Positions 17,675 to 26,802 of a DNA stretch of 64,000 nt are shown piece by piece. The notes below the pieces were generated by a model. The model made no database searches. It saw only the letters and a program-made list of their open reading frames with translations, and was not told the DNA's origin. Made by a program: the position numbers and the translations under genes. Positions within the stretch are counted from its first letter, which is position 1. Every line of letters starts with the position of its first letter. Source of the stretch: Planctomycetaceae bacterium (GTDB lineage: Bacteria > Planctomycetota > UBA1135 > GCA-002686595). The DNA is taken from NCBI GenBank assembly GCA_011525785.1, contig WYBT01000026.1, positions 248,001 through 312,000 on the forward strand, in the 5' to 3' direction.

Positions 17675-18187
17675 TCAATCCGCGTCGTGAAGGAAGAACG
17701 AGCCGTTCACCCCGTAGAGGTTCACTCTGATCTGCTTGAAGGGGCGCAGGCGCACACGCATGTTGCCCGCTGAATCGACGCTTTCGAATTCTTCGGGCGG
17801 CACGAAGGCACTGTCAGGCTCGTACTTTCCGATCACGTAAGTCAGTACGACCCACTCGCCTTTGTGATCGAGTCGCCATCGAATAGTCTTCTTGTCCTCG
17901 TTCAGCCTGAACTGGAGCACGTGCTCGCCATCGCTCAAGTTTCGGAAGGGTGCGTCGTGAGAGGGAATCAGCTCGCGGCCGGACTGCGAAGCCAGGTGAA
18001 GCGACAGCCTATAGCTGCGAATCTTGGGCACCGTGAGCAGAATGGTCAGCTCCTCCACGTACCCCTTGCCGCTCATCACCGGTCCGTCGGTCACCGAGTA
18101 TGCAAGTCCGTACTGAACAGCCGGACGAATCACGATGCCGCAGTTGTTGAAGTACATGGTTTTAAGTGTGCTGTCAGGTTCACTCAT
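17675..18187 (-). CDS. Hypothetical all-beta protein, lower-GC
   Basis: A 170-residue protein that I do not recognise. It starts MSEPDSTLKTMYFNN; an in-frame ATG ten residues later is an alternative start. There is no signal peptide or membrane helix. The text alternates short beta-like stretches (ELTILLTVPKIRSYRLSLHL, HVLQFRLNEDKKTIRWRL, RVRLRPFKQIRVNLYG), so it is probably a compact beta-sandwich. The third-position GC is visibly lower than that of neighbouring genes, which hints at recent arrival. It lies 29 bases behind the kinase-SUMF1 gene on the same strand and may be co-transcribed with it. No function is proposed. Confidence 0.6.
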   Translation of the reverse strand: MSEPDSTLKTMYFNNCGIVIRPAVQYGLAYSVTDGPVMSGKGYVEELTILLTVPKIRSYRLSLHLASQSGRELIPSHDAPFRNLSDGEHVLQFRLNEDKKTIRWRLDHKGEWVVLTYVIGKYEPDSAFVPPEEFESVDSAGNMRVRLRPFKQIRVNLYGVNGSFFLHDAD

Positions 18188-18216
18188 GACGCGAAGCTGG
18201 GAACTCTTGGAGAATC

Positions 18217-20943
18217 TCAGGGGAAGCGATCGAGCGCCCGAACAGGTCGGACGCCGAGGTTGTCGTCGCTCGAGTCGAATGCGCGTCCGAACGCGGCAGT
18301 GATGCGCACGTCGACCAGCTCGTCACGGAAGTTGCCTCCGCGGTAGGCGCGGCCCTGACTGAAGTCTGGCTTGCGGAGTCCGTCGCCCGGCCGCGTGGTG
18401 GACTTGACCCCGGGTATCCAAGCTTCATCTCGGCACCATTCAGAGACATTGCCGAGGAACTCGTGCAGGCCGAAGTCGTTGGGCGCGAACGTTCCGACGG
18501 GTGCGTGGTAGGGCCATCCGTCATCGGTCCGTATCGAGATGACGATCGACTCCACGGGTGGCTCCCGCAAAAGCGAAAGGGAGTCATCGCGCGCCGCAGT
18601 TGAAGCCGAAATGTCGCTGAAGTTGATGTACGCGGCGAGCGCGCGCGCGTCTTCGGATGGCGTCAATCGATGTTCCGAACCGGCGCGGGCTGCGTACTCC
18701 CACTGGGCTTCAGTGGGCAGCTCGAGGTTCCAGCGTTGCAGCACCATCTGCGCCTCCTCACCACTGACGCGCTCGACCGGGTGCACGGCGCTCAAGCGAC
18801 CTCTGCCGAAGTCCATCCCAGCGAAGCGCTCGCTGGGGATCTCGCCCGTCGCGCGGAACCACTGAGCTTGCGTGAGCTCGTACTTGGAAATGAAGAACGC
18901 CGAGAGCTCAACTTCGCGCAGCTCTTCGTTGGATTTGGCCTTGGGGTCGAACCGCGGCTCGCTCGGGTCGTTCGCCTGCGCCCCGAGCCGCGCGAGACCG
19001 CCGGGAATCAGCACCAGCACGATCGCAGTCCGCTCCGTGATGATCAGCGCGCCGTCCGGGCCGCGCTGTGGCGCTTCGCCGGAGAGCACATGCCAGAACT
19101 CCCATAGGCCGCTGCGCGGGTCGCGTCCGATGGGCGCCAGGCCCAGTTGCGGCGCGATCTCCAGTCCGCCATAGGCGGGACACTCTTGGGCGTCGCGGAT
19201 CGAGTTCGTGGCCTCGGCCCACTCCGTCGCGAAACGCTCGACAGAGTTGGCGCGCAGACGCCGCGCTGCGTCGAGTCGCAGCCTCACGAGCGGCGCTGCT
19301 ATGGTCGCGATGCGCGTCTGGTCTGCAACGAGGGATGCCAGATCGCGTACGCCTGCAGGCGCCCCAGTGAGCGCGCGCTCGATCTCATTGGCCTGGTGCG
19401 CGAGGTGCAGCGCGCTTGCCCGGGCGCGCCAGACACCCAATTCGTGTTCGAGTATCGAGATGGAACGGTCTCGAGCTGCCGACGGCTCCGCGGACGCGCT
19501 TCGCTCGGCTTCAAGGAACTTCTCCAATTCTCCCACGATGAACTCGGCTCGACTGGACTCGTCTTCTTGGTCCTCGTTCGGCGGCAGCGGCGTCTGAGCG
19601 TCGGCGACCAGGCTCGCGCGCAGTTCACCGAGTCGGCGGGCGTGCTCTGGAAGCGCCGCGGAGAGTTGGTCCGCTTCGAGCAGCCAATGGCCAAAGCGCG
19701 GGATCGAGTCGGGGTGAATCGGGCCGAGCGTATCGAACGTGCGGAGGCACTCGCGGGTCGCGTAGCGCTCCAGCTGCCTCCCCTGTGCAGCTTGGACTTC
19801 ACGCTGTTGGAAGTGCCCGACAACGACTGCGGAGATCGCCGCGAGCACTGCTACGCCGACCGCAACCGCCGCTACCCGATTCCGCCCTGCCCACTTTCGT
19901 AGCTCGATGATCGGGCCGGTGCGGTGACTGAGCACCACGCGGCCCTCGAGGTAGCGGCGCAACTCGTCCGCGAACTCGTCCATCGAGGCGAAGCGGTGCT
20001 CGGGCTCGCGCGCCATGGCCTTGTTGCAGATCGCGACGAGTTCGGGCGGCGCCTGCGGGGCGAGAGTGGCGAGGTCCGTCGGCGGGCCTTCTCGCACCCA
20101 CAGGAAGATCGTGTGCGCGTGCGCGCGCGAGAACTTGGGCACGTAGGGCATGTGCCCGGCGAGCAGGTGGTAGAGCATCGCTCCCAGCGAGTAGATGTCC
20201 GAGCGCGGCCCCATCTGGGCGATGCGGCCGTGCGCCTGCTCGGGCGACATATAGGCCGGCGTGCCGACGATGTCTCCGTCTTCGGTGCGCAGGTCGCCAT
20301 CGGAGTCGGGAGCGGAAAACGGCCCGGTGTCCGGTGGCGCCGTGCTCACGCGGATGTCGTTCTCGTCGGGCGCGTCGAGGATGCGGGCGAGGCCCCAGTC
20401 CATCACGTAGACCTCGCCGAAGCGCCCGACCATCACGTTCGAGGGCTTGAGGTCGCGGTGCAGCACGCCCTTTTGGTGCGCGTAGCTCATCGCTTCGCAC
20501 ACGCGCTGAAGCACGGCGACGAGTCGCGACAGCGTCCAAGCTTCCTCGCCGTTCGACAGGCGCTCGAAGCTCTGCGACAGCGGCTCGCCGCGCACGAGCT
20601 TCATGGCGAAGTACGGCGCTCCGGTTTCGTCGAAGCCGACGTCGTGCACGCTCACGATGGCGGGATGATCGAGCCCGCCCGTTACGCGCGCCTCGAACAG
20701 GAAGCGTCGCAGGCGACGATCTCTCTCGGTCGCGGGCTCTCCGCGCACTCGCAGCGTTTTCAGCGCCACGGAGCGATCGAGCAACCGATCGGTGGCCTGG
20801 TCGACGAAACCCATCGCGCCCTTGTCGATGAATTCGCCGCGCACGTAACGTGCAAAAGGGGGCGCGAAGCGACGCAACGCCTCGCACAGGCGCTGCAGCT
20901 GCTGGTCGCGCGGATCGCGGGAAGCGTCCGATGCGTCAGTCAT
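18217..20943 (-). CDS. Ser/Thr protein kinase with C-terminal SUMF1/FGE-sulfatase-like domain
   Basis: A 908-residue receptor-like kinase. The kinase domain (about residues 35-320) has Lys62 in ALKTL, HRDLKPSN with Asp164, MDWG at 181-184 in place of DFG, and GTPAYMSPEQ. The glycine loop (IDKGAMGFV) is degenerate. One transmembrane helix follows (AAVAVGVAVLAAISAVVVG, near 350), then a helical extracellular stretch and, in the last 270 residues, a formylglycine-generating-enzyme-like domain: LIPGGLARLG, KYELTQAQWF, LPTEAQWEYAARAG, LGNVSEWC, AYRGGNFRD. In planctomycete kinases this domain is usually thought to sense or bind, not to oxidise sulfatases. I preferred the ATG at 20943; an in-frame ATG at 20985 is possible. 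The small gene at 17675-18187 follows. Confidence 0.9.
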   Translation of the reverse strand: MTDASDASRDPRDQQLQRLCEALRRFAPPFARYVRGEFIDKGAMGFVDQATDRLLDRSVALKTLRVRGEPATERDRRLRRFLFEARVTGGLDHPAIVSVHDVGFDETGAPYFAMKLVRGEPLSQSFERLSNGEEAWTLSRLVAVLQRVCEAMSYAHQKGVLHRDLKPSNVMVGRFGEVYVMDWGLARILDAPDENDIRVSTAPPDTGPFSAPDSDGDLRTEDGDIVGTPAYMSPEQAHGRIAQMGPRSDIYSLGAMLYHLLAGHMPYVPKFSRAHAHTIFLWVREGPPTDLATLAPQAPPELVAICNKAMAREPEHRFASMDEFADELRRYLEGRVVLSHRTGPIIELRKWAGRNRVAAVAVGVAVLAAISAVVVGHFQQREVQAAQGRQLERYATRECLRTFDTLGPIHPDSIPRFGHWLLEADQLSAALPEHARRLGELRASLVADAQTPLPPNEDQEDESSRAEFIVGELEKFLEAERSASAEPSAARDRSISILEHELGVWRARASALHLAHQANEIERALTGAPAGVRDLASLVADQTRIATIAAPLVRLRLDAARRLRANSVERFATEWAEATNSIRDAQECPAYGGLEIAPQLGLAPIGRDPRSGLWEFWHVLSGEAPQRGPDGALIITERTAIVLVLIPGGLARLGAQANDPSEPRFDPKAKSNEELREVELSAFFISKYELTQAQWFRATGEIPSERFAGMDFGRGRLSAVHPVERVSGEEAQMVLQRWNLELPTEAQWEYAARAGSEHRLTPSEDARALAAYINFSDISASTAARDDSLSLLREPPVESIVISIRTDDGWPYHAPVGTFAPNDFGLHEFLGNVSEWCRDEAWIPGVKSTTRPGDGLRKPDFSQGRAYRGGNFRDELVDVRITAAFGRAFDSSDDNLGVRPVRALDRFP

Positions 20944-21068
20944 GGCGAGCACGCAAATCGTGCCGCCGGCCGAACTCGGGCGCAAGTGTGCGGACTGATC
21001 CTGTCGTCGCTCAATTAGGGCGCCGGATCCATGCGCCTCTTTGCATGAAGAGCGGACTGCGAGCGCGA

Positions 21069-22955
21069 TTAGCCGGCGTCGCCCGAGAACTGCAGTCGGT
21101 GCAGACGCGCGTAAATGCCGCCCAGGCGCAGCAGTTCCTCGTGGGTGCCCTGCTCGCGCAAGACACCTCTGTGCATGACGAGGATTTTGTGCGCCTTGCG
21201 GACGGTCGAGAGCCGGTGAGCGATGACCAGTGCACTGCGGCCGGACAAGAGATTGTCCTGGGCCTCTTCGATCTGGTGCTCGGTCTGCGAGTCGACGCTG
21301 GCGGTCGCCTCGTCGAGCACCACGATGCGCGGCGAGCCCGCCAAGGCGCGCGCGATGGCGAGCAGTTGGCGCTCGCCCGTCGAAAGCGTCGCCCCGCGCT
21401 CGGCGACGGGCGCGTCGAGCCCCTCGGGCAGACGCTCCAGCACGATTCGCGCGCGGCTGGCGTCCAGCGCTCGCGCCAGCGACGCCTCGCTCACTTCGCT
21501 GCGCTCCATCACGAGGTTCTCGCGCACGCTGCCCGCGAACAAGAAGTCCTCTTGAAGCACCAATCCGAATTGCGAGCGCAGCTCCTCGAGCCCGTACTCG
21601 CGCAGGTCCACGCCATCGAGCGTGATGCGGCCGCGTGTGGGGTCGTAGAAGCGCATCAACAGGTTCGCGAGCGTCGACTTACCCGCGCCGGTCGCGCCGA
21701 CGACGGCCACCGTGGCGCCGGCCGGGATCTCGAAGCTCACGTCCTGCAGCACCGGCACGCCCGGCAGGTAGTCGAAGCTCACGTTCTCGAAGCGGATCAG
21801 GCCGCGCACCGGCGCGCCGCGTGGGCGCGTTCCCGATGCCACCGTCGGCTGGGTGTCGAGCACCTGGAAGATGCGCTCGCTCGAGGCGAAGGCCGACTGG
21901 AGCACGTTGTAGCGCTCGCCCAGTTCGCGCACGGGATTGAGCAGCATCCCGACGTACAACCAGAACTGGAAGAACGCGCCGACCTCGAGGTCGCCCGACG
22001 AGATGTCGAGTCCGCCGACCCACACGATCGCGGCCTGGATGCCGTTGACCACGAAGTCCAGCGCCGGGAAGAACAGCGCGAACAGCACGATCGTGCGCAC
22101 GTTGGCCTGCAGGTACTGCGCGAGCAGGTCGCGGAAGCGCTGCGACACGCGCGCCTCGCGGCGGAACACGTGCACGACGCGCATGCCTTGCAGCACCTCC
22201 TGCAGGTAGCCATTGAGCACCGAGAGCTTGGCCCGCACCGCGCGGTGTGCGTTGCGCGCGCCGCCGCGGAACACAAGGCTCACGCCGATCAGGAGCGGCA
22301 TCAGCGCGAGCACGACCAGCGCGAGCTGCCAGTGCAGCACGAACAGCACCACGAGCAGCACGGCGATGCGGAGGAAGTCGAACCCCAGCGTCACGAGTCC
22401 CGAGGTGAACATCTCGCCCAGGTTCTCGATGTCGCTCGTCACGCGCGTCACCAGCGAACCCGTGGGGCGCTTGTCGAACCACGACAGCTCGAGCGACTCG
22501 ATGTGCTTGAAGAGCTTGACGCGCAGGTCGTGGACCACCGACTGTCCGGTGCGCGTCAGGTGCGCCACTTCGAGGTAGCGGAAGGCCGTCATCCCAACCG
22601 CGCAGCCGAGGTAGGCGAGCGCCCACCACAAAAGCTCGCGCGTCGGCCGCTCCAGGCCCTGCTCGAGCGCCGCGGGATCGTCCTGCGCGCGCAGCGCGAT
22701 CACTTCCGCCACCGGCCCGTCGATGGCGTGCCGGATGATCCAAGGCCCCGCCATTTCGAGTACGAACAGCGCCGCGAGCACCGCGAACGCGCCGTAGAAC
22801 AAGCCGTGGTGGGGCCGCGCCTCGCGCCACAGCCGGCGCGCGAGCGTCGAGTCCCAGGCCTTGCCGACGACCATCTCCTCGGGCGTCTCGGGGTCGCTCG
22901 CGGCCTTCTTGGCGGCCTTGCGCGCGTCCTTGAATTGCTTGACGACCTGGATCAC
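21069..22955 (-). CDS. ABC exporter half-transporter, second subunit
   Basis: A 628-residue fused permease-ATPase (type IV ABC exporter). It starts at a GTG that overlaps the stop of the upstream partner (GTGA). An N-terminal charged stretch of 45 residues precedes six membrane helices (about 55-340, including GLFYGAFAVLAALFVLEMAGPW). The nucleotide-binding domain has Walker A GATGAGKST, Q-loop LQEDFLF, the signature LSTGERQLLA (LSTGE in place of LSGGQ), Walker B IVVLDEATASVD, and the H-loop IAHRLST. Family members of this pair export lipids, peptides or drugs and work as heterodimers with the gene upstream. No substrate clue beyond the adjacent M28 peptidase. Confidence 0.92.
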   Translation of the reverse strand: MIQVVKQFKDARKAAKKAASDPETPEEMVVGKAWDSTLARRLWREARPHHGLFYGAFAVLAALFVLEMAGPWIIRHAIDGPVAEVIALRAQDDPAALEQGLERPTRELLWWALAYLGCAVGMTAFRYLEVAHLTRTGQSVVHDLRVKLFKHIESLELSWFDKRPTGSLVTRVTSDIENLGEMFTSGLVTLGFDFLRIAVLLVVLFVLHWQLALVVLALMPLLIGVSLVFRGGARNAHRAVRAKLSVLNGYLQEVLQGMRVVHVFRREARVSQRFRDLLAQYLQANVRTIVLFALFFPALDFVVNGIQAAIVWVGGLDISSGDLEVGAFFQFWLYVGMLLNPVRELGERYNVLQSAFASSERIFQVLDTQPTVASGTRPRGAPVRGLIRFENVSFDYLPGVPVLQDVSFEIPAGATVAVVGATGAGKSTLANLLMRFYDPTRGRITLDGVDLREYGLEELRSQFGLVLQEDFLFAGSVRENLVMERSEVSEASLARALDASRARIVLERLPEGLDAPVAERGATLSTGERQLLAIARALAGSPRIVVLDEATASVDSQTEHQIEEAQDNLLSGRSALVIAHRLSTVRKAHKILVMHRGVLREQGTHEELLRLGGIYARLHRLQFSGDAG

Positions 22956-24697
22956 AGCCCGGCGAGCTCCGCCTGCGCCTGTTGGCGCGCCCAAGTCTCT
23001 GCGTACCAACCGGGCTGTTCGATCAGCTCGTCGTGGCGCCCGCGCTGCACGACGCGCCCCTTGGACAGCACGACGATCTGGTCGGCGTGGCGCACGGTCG
23101 AGAGCCGGTGCGCGGCGAGGATCACGGTGCGCCCGCGGCTCGCGCTGCGCAGGTTGCGCACCAGCTGGGCCTCGGTCTCGGTGTCGACGGCGCTGAGCGA
23201 GTCGTCGAGCACGAGCACGCGCGGATCGCCGGCGAGGGCGCGCGCGATGCACGTGCGCTGCCGTTGGCCGCCCGAAAGCGTCACGCCGCGCTCGCCGATC
23301 TTCTGGTCGTAGCCGCTGGGAAACGTCGCGACTTCTCCGGCCATGCAGGCGCGGTCGGCGAGCTCGGCCACGGTGGCGTCGTCGAGCGGCTCATCGGCGC
23401 CGAAGCCGACGTTGGCGCGCCAGGTGTCCGAGAACAGGAACGAGTCCTGCGGCACGTAGGCGAGCGCGCCGCGGAGCGTCGCGAGGTTCAGGCGTTTGAC
23501 GGGGGCCCCGTCGAGTCGGATCTCGCCTGCGCTCGCATCGAACAGGCGCGTGAGCAAGTTGAGCAGCGTGCTCTTGCCGCTGCCGGTCGGGCCGACCACG
23601 CCCAGCACAGTGTTCGCCGGCACGACCAGGCTCACGTCCTCGACCGCGTCGCGTTCGGCGCCCGGATAGCGGAACGAGACGCGCTCGAGCTCCAGGCGGC
23701 CCTGCACCTCGTCGAGCTCGAGCGGGGCGCTTGGATCGGCGATTTCCGGCTTGGTCTGGAGCAACTCGGCCACGCGTCCGGCGCTCACCACCGCGCGCGG
23801 ATAGATGCCCGCCATCCAGCCCAGCGCGATGATCGGCCAGAACAGCTTCGCGATCAGGTCGATGAACTTGAACAGGTCGCCCGCGGGCAGGTCCTTGTTC
23901 ATCATCGCCATGCCGCCGACGAACAGGATCGGCAGGAAGGTCAGGTCCTTCGCGCCCCAGGTGATGGCGTGCGTGATGCCGCGCGCACGCCCGAGCTCGA
24001 GCTGGTGATGAAGGCTCTTGGCCGACGCGCCGGCGAAGCGCCGCGTCTGCTGCTCCTCGCGCGCGTAGCCCTTGATGACGCGAATCCCGCTGAAGGCCTC
24101 TTGCGCTTTGTGGCTGATCTCCGCGGCGGACTCCTGCACCGCGAGCGAGTGCTTCTCCAGGCGCGGCGCCATCCACTTCATGCCCAGGCCCATGATCACC
24201 AGCGGCAAGACCATCCAGGCCGCGACGCTGGCGTCGAGCACGAGCAGGTAGATCAAGCTCGCCGGCACCATCACCAGCGCGCCGCCGGTGTACATCAGGC
24301 CCGGGCCGAGGAACATGCGCACGTTCTCGACGTCGCTGGTCAGGCGCGAGACGAGATCGCCCGAGCGGTGCTGCACGTGGAACGAGAGCGGCAGCTCGAC
24401 CAGCTTGTCGAACAGGTCCTGCTTGAGGCCGTTCTCGACGTAGCGCGAGACGCTGACGATCCACCAGCGTTGCAAGTAGCGGAACACGCCGCGCACGAGC
24501 GCCACGGCGATCATCAGCCAGAACATGCCGGCGAGGAAGTCCGTGTCGCTGCCCTCGCGCAGGCGCGCGATCGCGTCGCCGACGATCTTGGTGATCCACA
24601 CGTCGCCCAGCGCCGCGAGCGGGATGCACGCGACGCCCGCCGCGAGCGTCCAGCGGTAGCGCAGGAAGCGCTGGAATTGGATCCACAGTTGCTTCAC
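22952..24697 (-). CDS. ABC exporter half-transporter, first subunit
   Basis: A 581-residue fused permease-ATPase, GTG start. Six membrane helices occupy about residues 15-310, including LMIAVALVRGVFRYL. The ATPase has Walker A GPTGSGKST, Q-loop VPQDSFLF, perfect signature LSGGQRQR, Walker B VLVLDDSLSAVD, and H-loop AAHRLST. Walker B ends in Asp (LDDS), not Glu, so this subunit probably holds the degenerate catalytic site of an asymmetric heterodimer of the YheI/YheH or TM287/288 kind; the partner downstream has the normal DEA. The gene is preceded by the M28 peptidase stop with only 7 bases between and is translationally coupled to its partner. Confidence 0.92.
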   Translation of the reverse strand: MKQLWIQFQRFLRYRWTLAAGVACIPLAALGDVWITKIVGDAIARLREGSDTDFLAGMFWLMIAVALVRGVFRYLQRWWIVSVSRYVENGLKQDLFDKLVELPLSFHVQHRSGDLVSRLTSDVENVRMFLGPGLMYTGGALVMVPASLIYLLVLDASVAAWMVLPLVIMGLGMKWMAPRLEKHSLAVQESAAEISHKAQEAFSGIRVIKGYAREEQQTRRFAGASAKSLHHQLELGRARGITHAITWGAKDLTFLPILFVGGMAMMNKDLPAGDLFKFIDLIAKLFWPIIALGWMAGIYPRAVVSAGRVAELLQTKPEIADPSAPLELDEVQGRLELERVSFRYPGAERDAVEDVSLVVPANTVLGVVGPTGSGKSTLLNLLTRLFDASAGEIRLDGAPVKRLNLATLRGALAYVPQDSFLFSDTWRANVGFGADEPLDDATVAELADRACMAGEVATFPSGYDQKIGERGVTLSGGQRQRTCIARALAGDPRVLVLDDSLSAVDTETEAQLVRNLRSASRGRTVILAAHRLSTVRHADQIVVLSKGRVVQRGRHDELIEQPGWYAETWARQQAQAELAGL

Positions 24698-24704
24698 GCG
24701 CCGC

Positions 24705-26678
24705 TCACTTCGCCTCGCGCTCGCCGATCGGTGAGCCGACGCCGCTCAAGCGCTCGATGGCGCTGCGCGCGGACTGGGCGAGGAACTCGACATGCGCCTT
24801 GCGCGCGGCCGCATCGCTGCTCGCGCGCGCGTGCGGGAAGCTCTCGACGCCGTAGCCGTTCTCGAGCGCCGGGGCCCACAGCGAATTGCGGAACCAGGCG
24901 CGGCCGGCGAGCGGCGTCGGGCTCTCGAACAGGGCATAGAAGCGTTGTGCGCGAGTGCGGGCACGCGACTCGTCGCGCGTCGCCTCGTTCGCGCAGGCCT
25001 CGAACGCGGCGGCGAGCAAGTCTGCGTGCTCGGCCCCGAGCAGCTCCGCGGAGTTGCGCACGTGACTCACCATCGCGCGCGCGGCCTCCGCGACATCGAA
25101 TCCGCCGCCGGGGCGCGCGCTCATCTCCGCCAGCAGATCCGCGAGCAGCAGCCCGAGCATCTCGTGCCCGACGAAACCCGGATCGAGGAAGCGCTCGACG
25201 ACGCCGAAGTCGTCGAAGGCCGTGTGGTACTGGCCGCCGGAGTTGCCGGAGAAACCCACGTTGAGCACGGGCACGTTGAGGTGGTGCGCGAACACCGCGT
25301 CGTCGGATCCAGCGCCCGGCAGTCCGAGCGACGGCTGGCCGTCCTTCGCGCGCGAGCACCAGTCTTCCCACAGCGACTTCGAGCCGTCCGCGGTGCGCGC
25401 GCGCTCGCTCACGGCGCGGACCACGCCGAGCAGGCCCGGAGTTCCGCTCGCACCGAAACTCGTGCCGCTGACCGACGCGTCGCTGTTCACGTACGCGAGG
25501 CACTTCTCGCGCAGAAGCGCCGCGTTGGCCTCGCCCCACTCGGTGCTGCCGATCAGTCCGTGCTCTTCGGAGTCCCAGAACGACAGCTGCAGCGTCGTGC
25601 GCGGCCTCCAGCCTTGCTTCACGCGCTCGGAGAGGTGCTCTGCAGCGCGCAGCAGCGCCACGCAGCCCGAGCCCGAGTCGTGCGCGCCGCGCACCCACGC
25701 ATCGCGGTGCGAGCCGGCGATCACGAGCTCGTCGCTTTCGCCGGCGAGGCGCGCGTGCACGTTCACGATGCGGCGCAGCGCGAGCGGCGCATCGATCTCG
25801 AGTTCGACCTCGACCGGCCCAGGCAGCAGCTGCGCGCCCTCGGGTCCCGCGAGGAGCTGCTTGAGCATCATGTCCCCGTCCCGCGCGCCGATCGGCAGAC
25901 AGAGGATCTTCGGCAGTCGCTCTCGTGCTTCGGCGATCGACAAGCGCTTACACGCTTCACCCGGACGTCCCGAGGCGCCGTTCGGCGTACTCGGATCGCC
26001 CGGCGCGAGCGACACCGGCAAGATCGAGCCGCGCTGCGCGTCGTCGTCGGGCTTCCACGGACCTTGCGGCCATACCGGTCCGCGCTCAGCGCCGTCTTCG
26101 CTCGAAGGCGTGTAGAGCAGAACGCCCGCGCAGCCGAACTCTTCGGCGAGCTGCGCCTTCACGCCGCGATACGCCTTGCCGTAGCGCGCGAGCGCGATGG
26201 CGCCCTTCAGCTCGACCTTGGCGGCCCGCAGGCGCTCGAAGTCCTCGCGCAGCCCGTAGCCGACATAGACCACTTTGCCGCGCGCTGTTCCGCTCGCCGT
26301 CCAGGAGTTGAACAGCGGCAGGTCGTTGGGCGGGATCGCGTCGGGATCGAAGCTCGCGCGGCGCTCGACGAGCGGCTCACGCGCCGCGCCGTCGGCGAAG
26401 ACAGCCATTCGCGTGCTGCGCGGCAGCGAGAGCAACACCTCGCGCTCGTCCAACTCGACCGACCAGCCGGCGGCCTTCAAGTGCTTCGCGACGATCGCTG
26501 CGCCGACCTGACTTCCGCTGGTGCCCGCCAGGCGCGTCGTGCTGCACAGCTCGAGGAGCAGTTCGCGCGAGCGCGGCGACTTCGGCGCCTCTTGCGCGCG
26601 GGCGCCGGCGGACGCAACCCAAAGACTCACCGCGAGCGCTGCGGCAACGATCGAATTCCAGCGTCGAAAGCGCGACAT
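24705..26678 (-). CDS. Secreted M28 zinc peptidase, glutamate carboxypeptidase II-like
   Basis: A 657-residue exported metallopeptidase. The signal peptide ends near residue 28 (GARAQ). A PA domain (about 110-320) precedes the M28 catalytic domain. GSHRDAWVRGAHDSGSG supplies the first zinc His and the bridging Asp; SFWDSEEHGLIGSTEWGEAN gives the catalytic Glu pair; YVNSDASVSG supplies an Asp; and QYHTAFDD gives the last zinc His. A C-terminal dimerisation domain (about 530-640) of the transferrin-receptor type follows. All these blocks line up with human PSMA/NAALADase. It should remove C-terminal residues, typically Glu or Asp, from small peptides outside the cytoplasm. It heads an operon with the ABC exporter pair. 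A TATCCT hexamer is 10 bases before the ATG. Confidence 0.93.
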   Translation of the reverse strand: MSRFRRWNSIVAAALAVSLWVASAGARAQEAPKSPRSRELLLELCSTTRLAGTSGSQVGAAIVAKHLKAAGWSVELDEREVLLSLPRSTRMAVFADGAAREPLVERRASFDPDAIPPNDLPLFNSWTASGTARGKVVYVGYGLREDFERLRAAKVELKGAIALARYGKAYRGVKAQLAEEFGCAGVLLYTPSSEDGAERGPVWPQGPWKPDDDAQRGSILPVSLAPGDPSTPNGASGRPGEACKRLSIAEARERLPKILCLPIGARDGDMMLKQLLAGPEGAQLLPGPVEVELEIDAPLALRRIVNVHARLAGESDELVIAGSHRDAWVRGAHDSGSGCVALLRAAEHLSERVKQGWRPRTTLQLSFWDSEEHGLIGSTEWGEANAALLREKCLAYVNSDASVSGTSFGASGTPGLLGVVRAVSERARTADGSKSLWEDWCSRAKDGQPSLGLPGAGSDDAVFAHHLNVPVLNVGFSGNSGGQYHTAFDDFGVVERFLDPGFVGHEMLGLLLADLLAEMSARPGGGFDVAEAARAMVSHVRNSAELLGAEHADLLAAAFEACANEATRDESRARTRAQRFYALFESPTPLAGRAWFRNSLWAPALENGYGVESFPHARASSDAAARKAHVEFLAQSARSAIERLSGVGSPIGEREAK

Positions 26679-26688
26679 GAAGCCGCGC

Positions 26689-26694
26689 AGGATA
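26689..26694 (-). promoter_or_regulatory. -10-like hexamer TATCCT before the M28 peptidase
   Basis: TATCCT on the minus strand, 10 bases before the ATG at 26678, in the same GCTATCCT context as the one before the sulfatase-like gene. No -35 is recognised. Confidence 0.4.
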
Positions 26695-26802
26695 GCGAAT
26701 CGGGGAGTCGGGATCGGGCTTCAGCGTCAGGCGCCCGCGACGGCGTCCAACGACGCGTCGCCCTGTTCGCCGAACGCCGGGGACGATCTCGGCGGATCGT
26801 CG

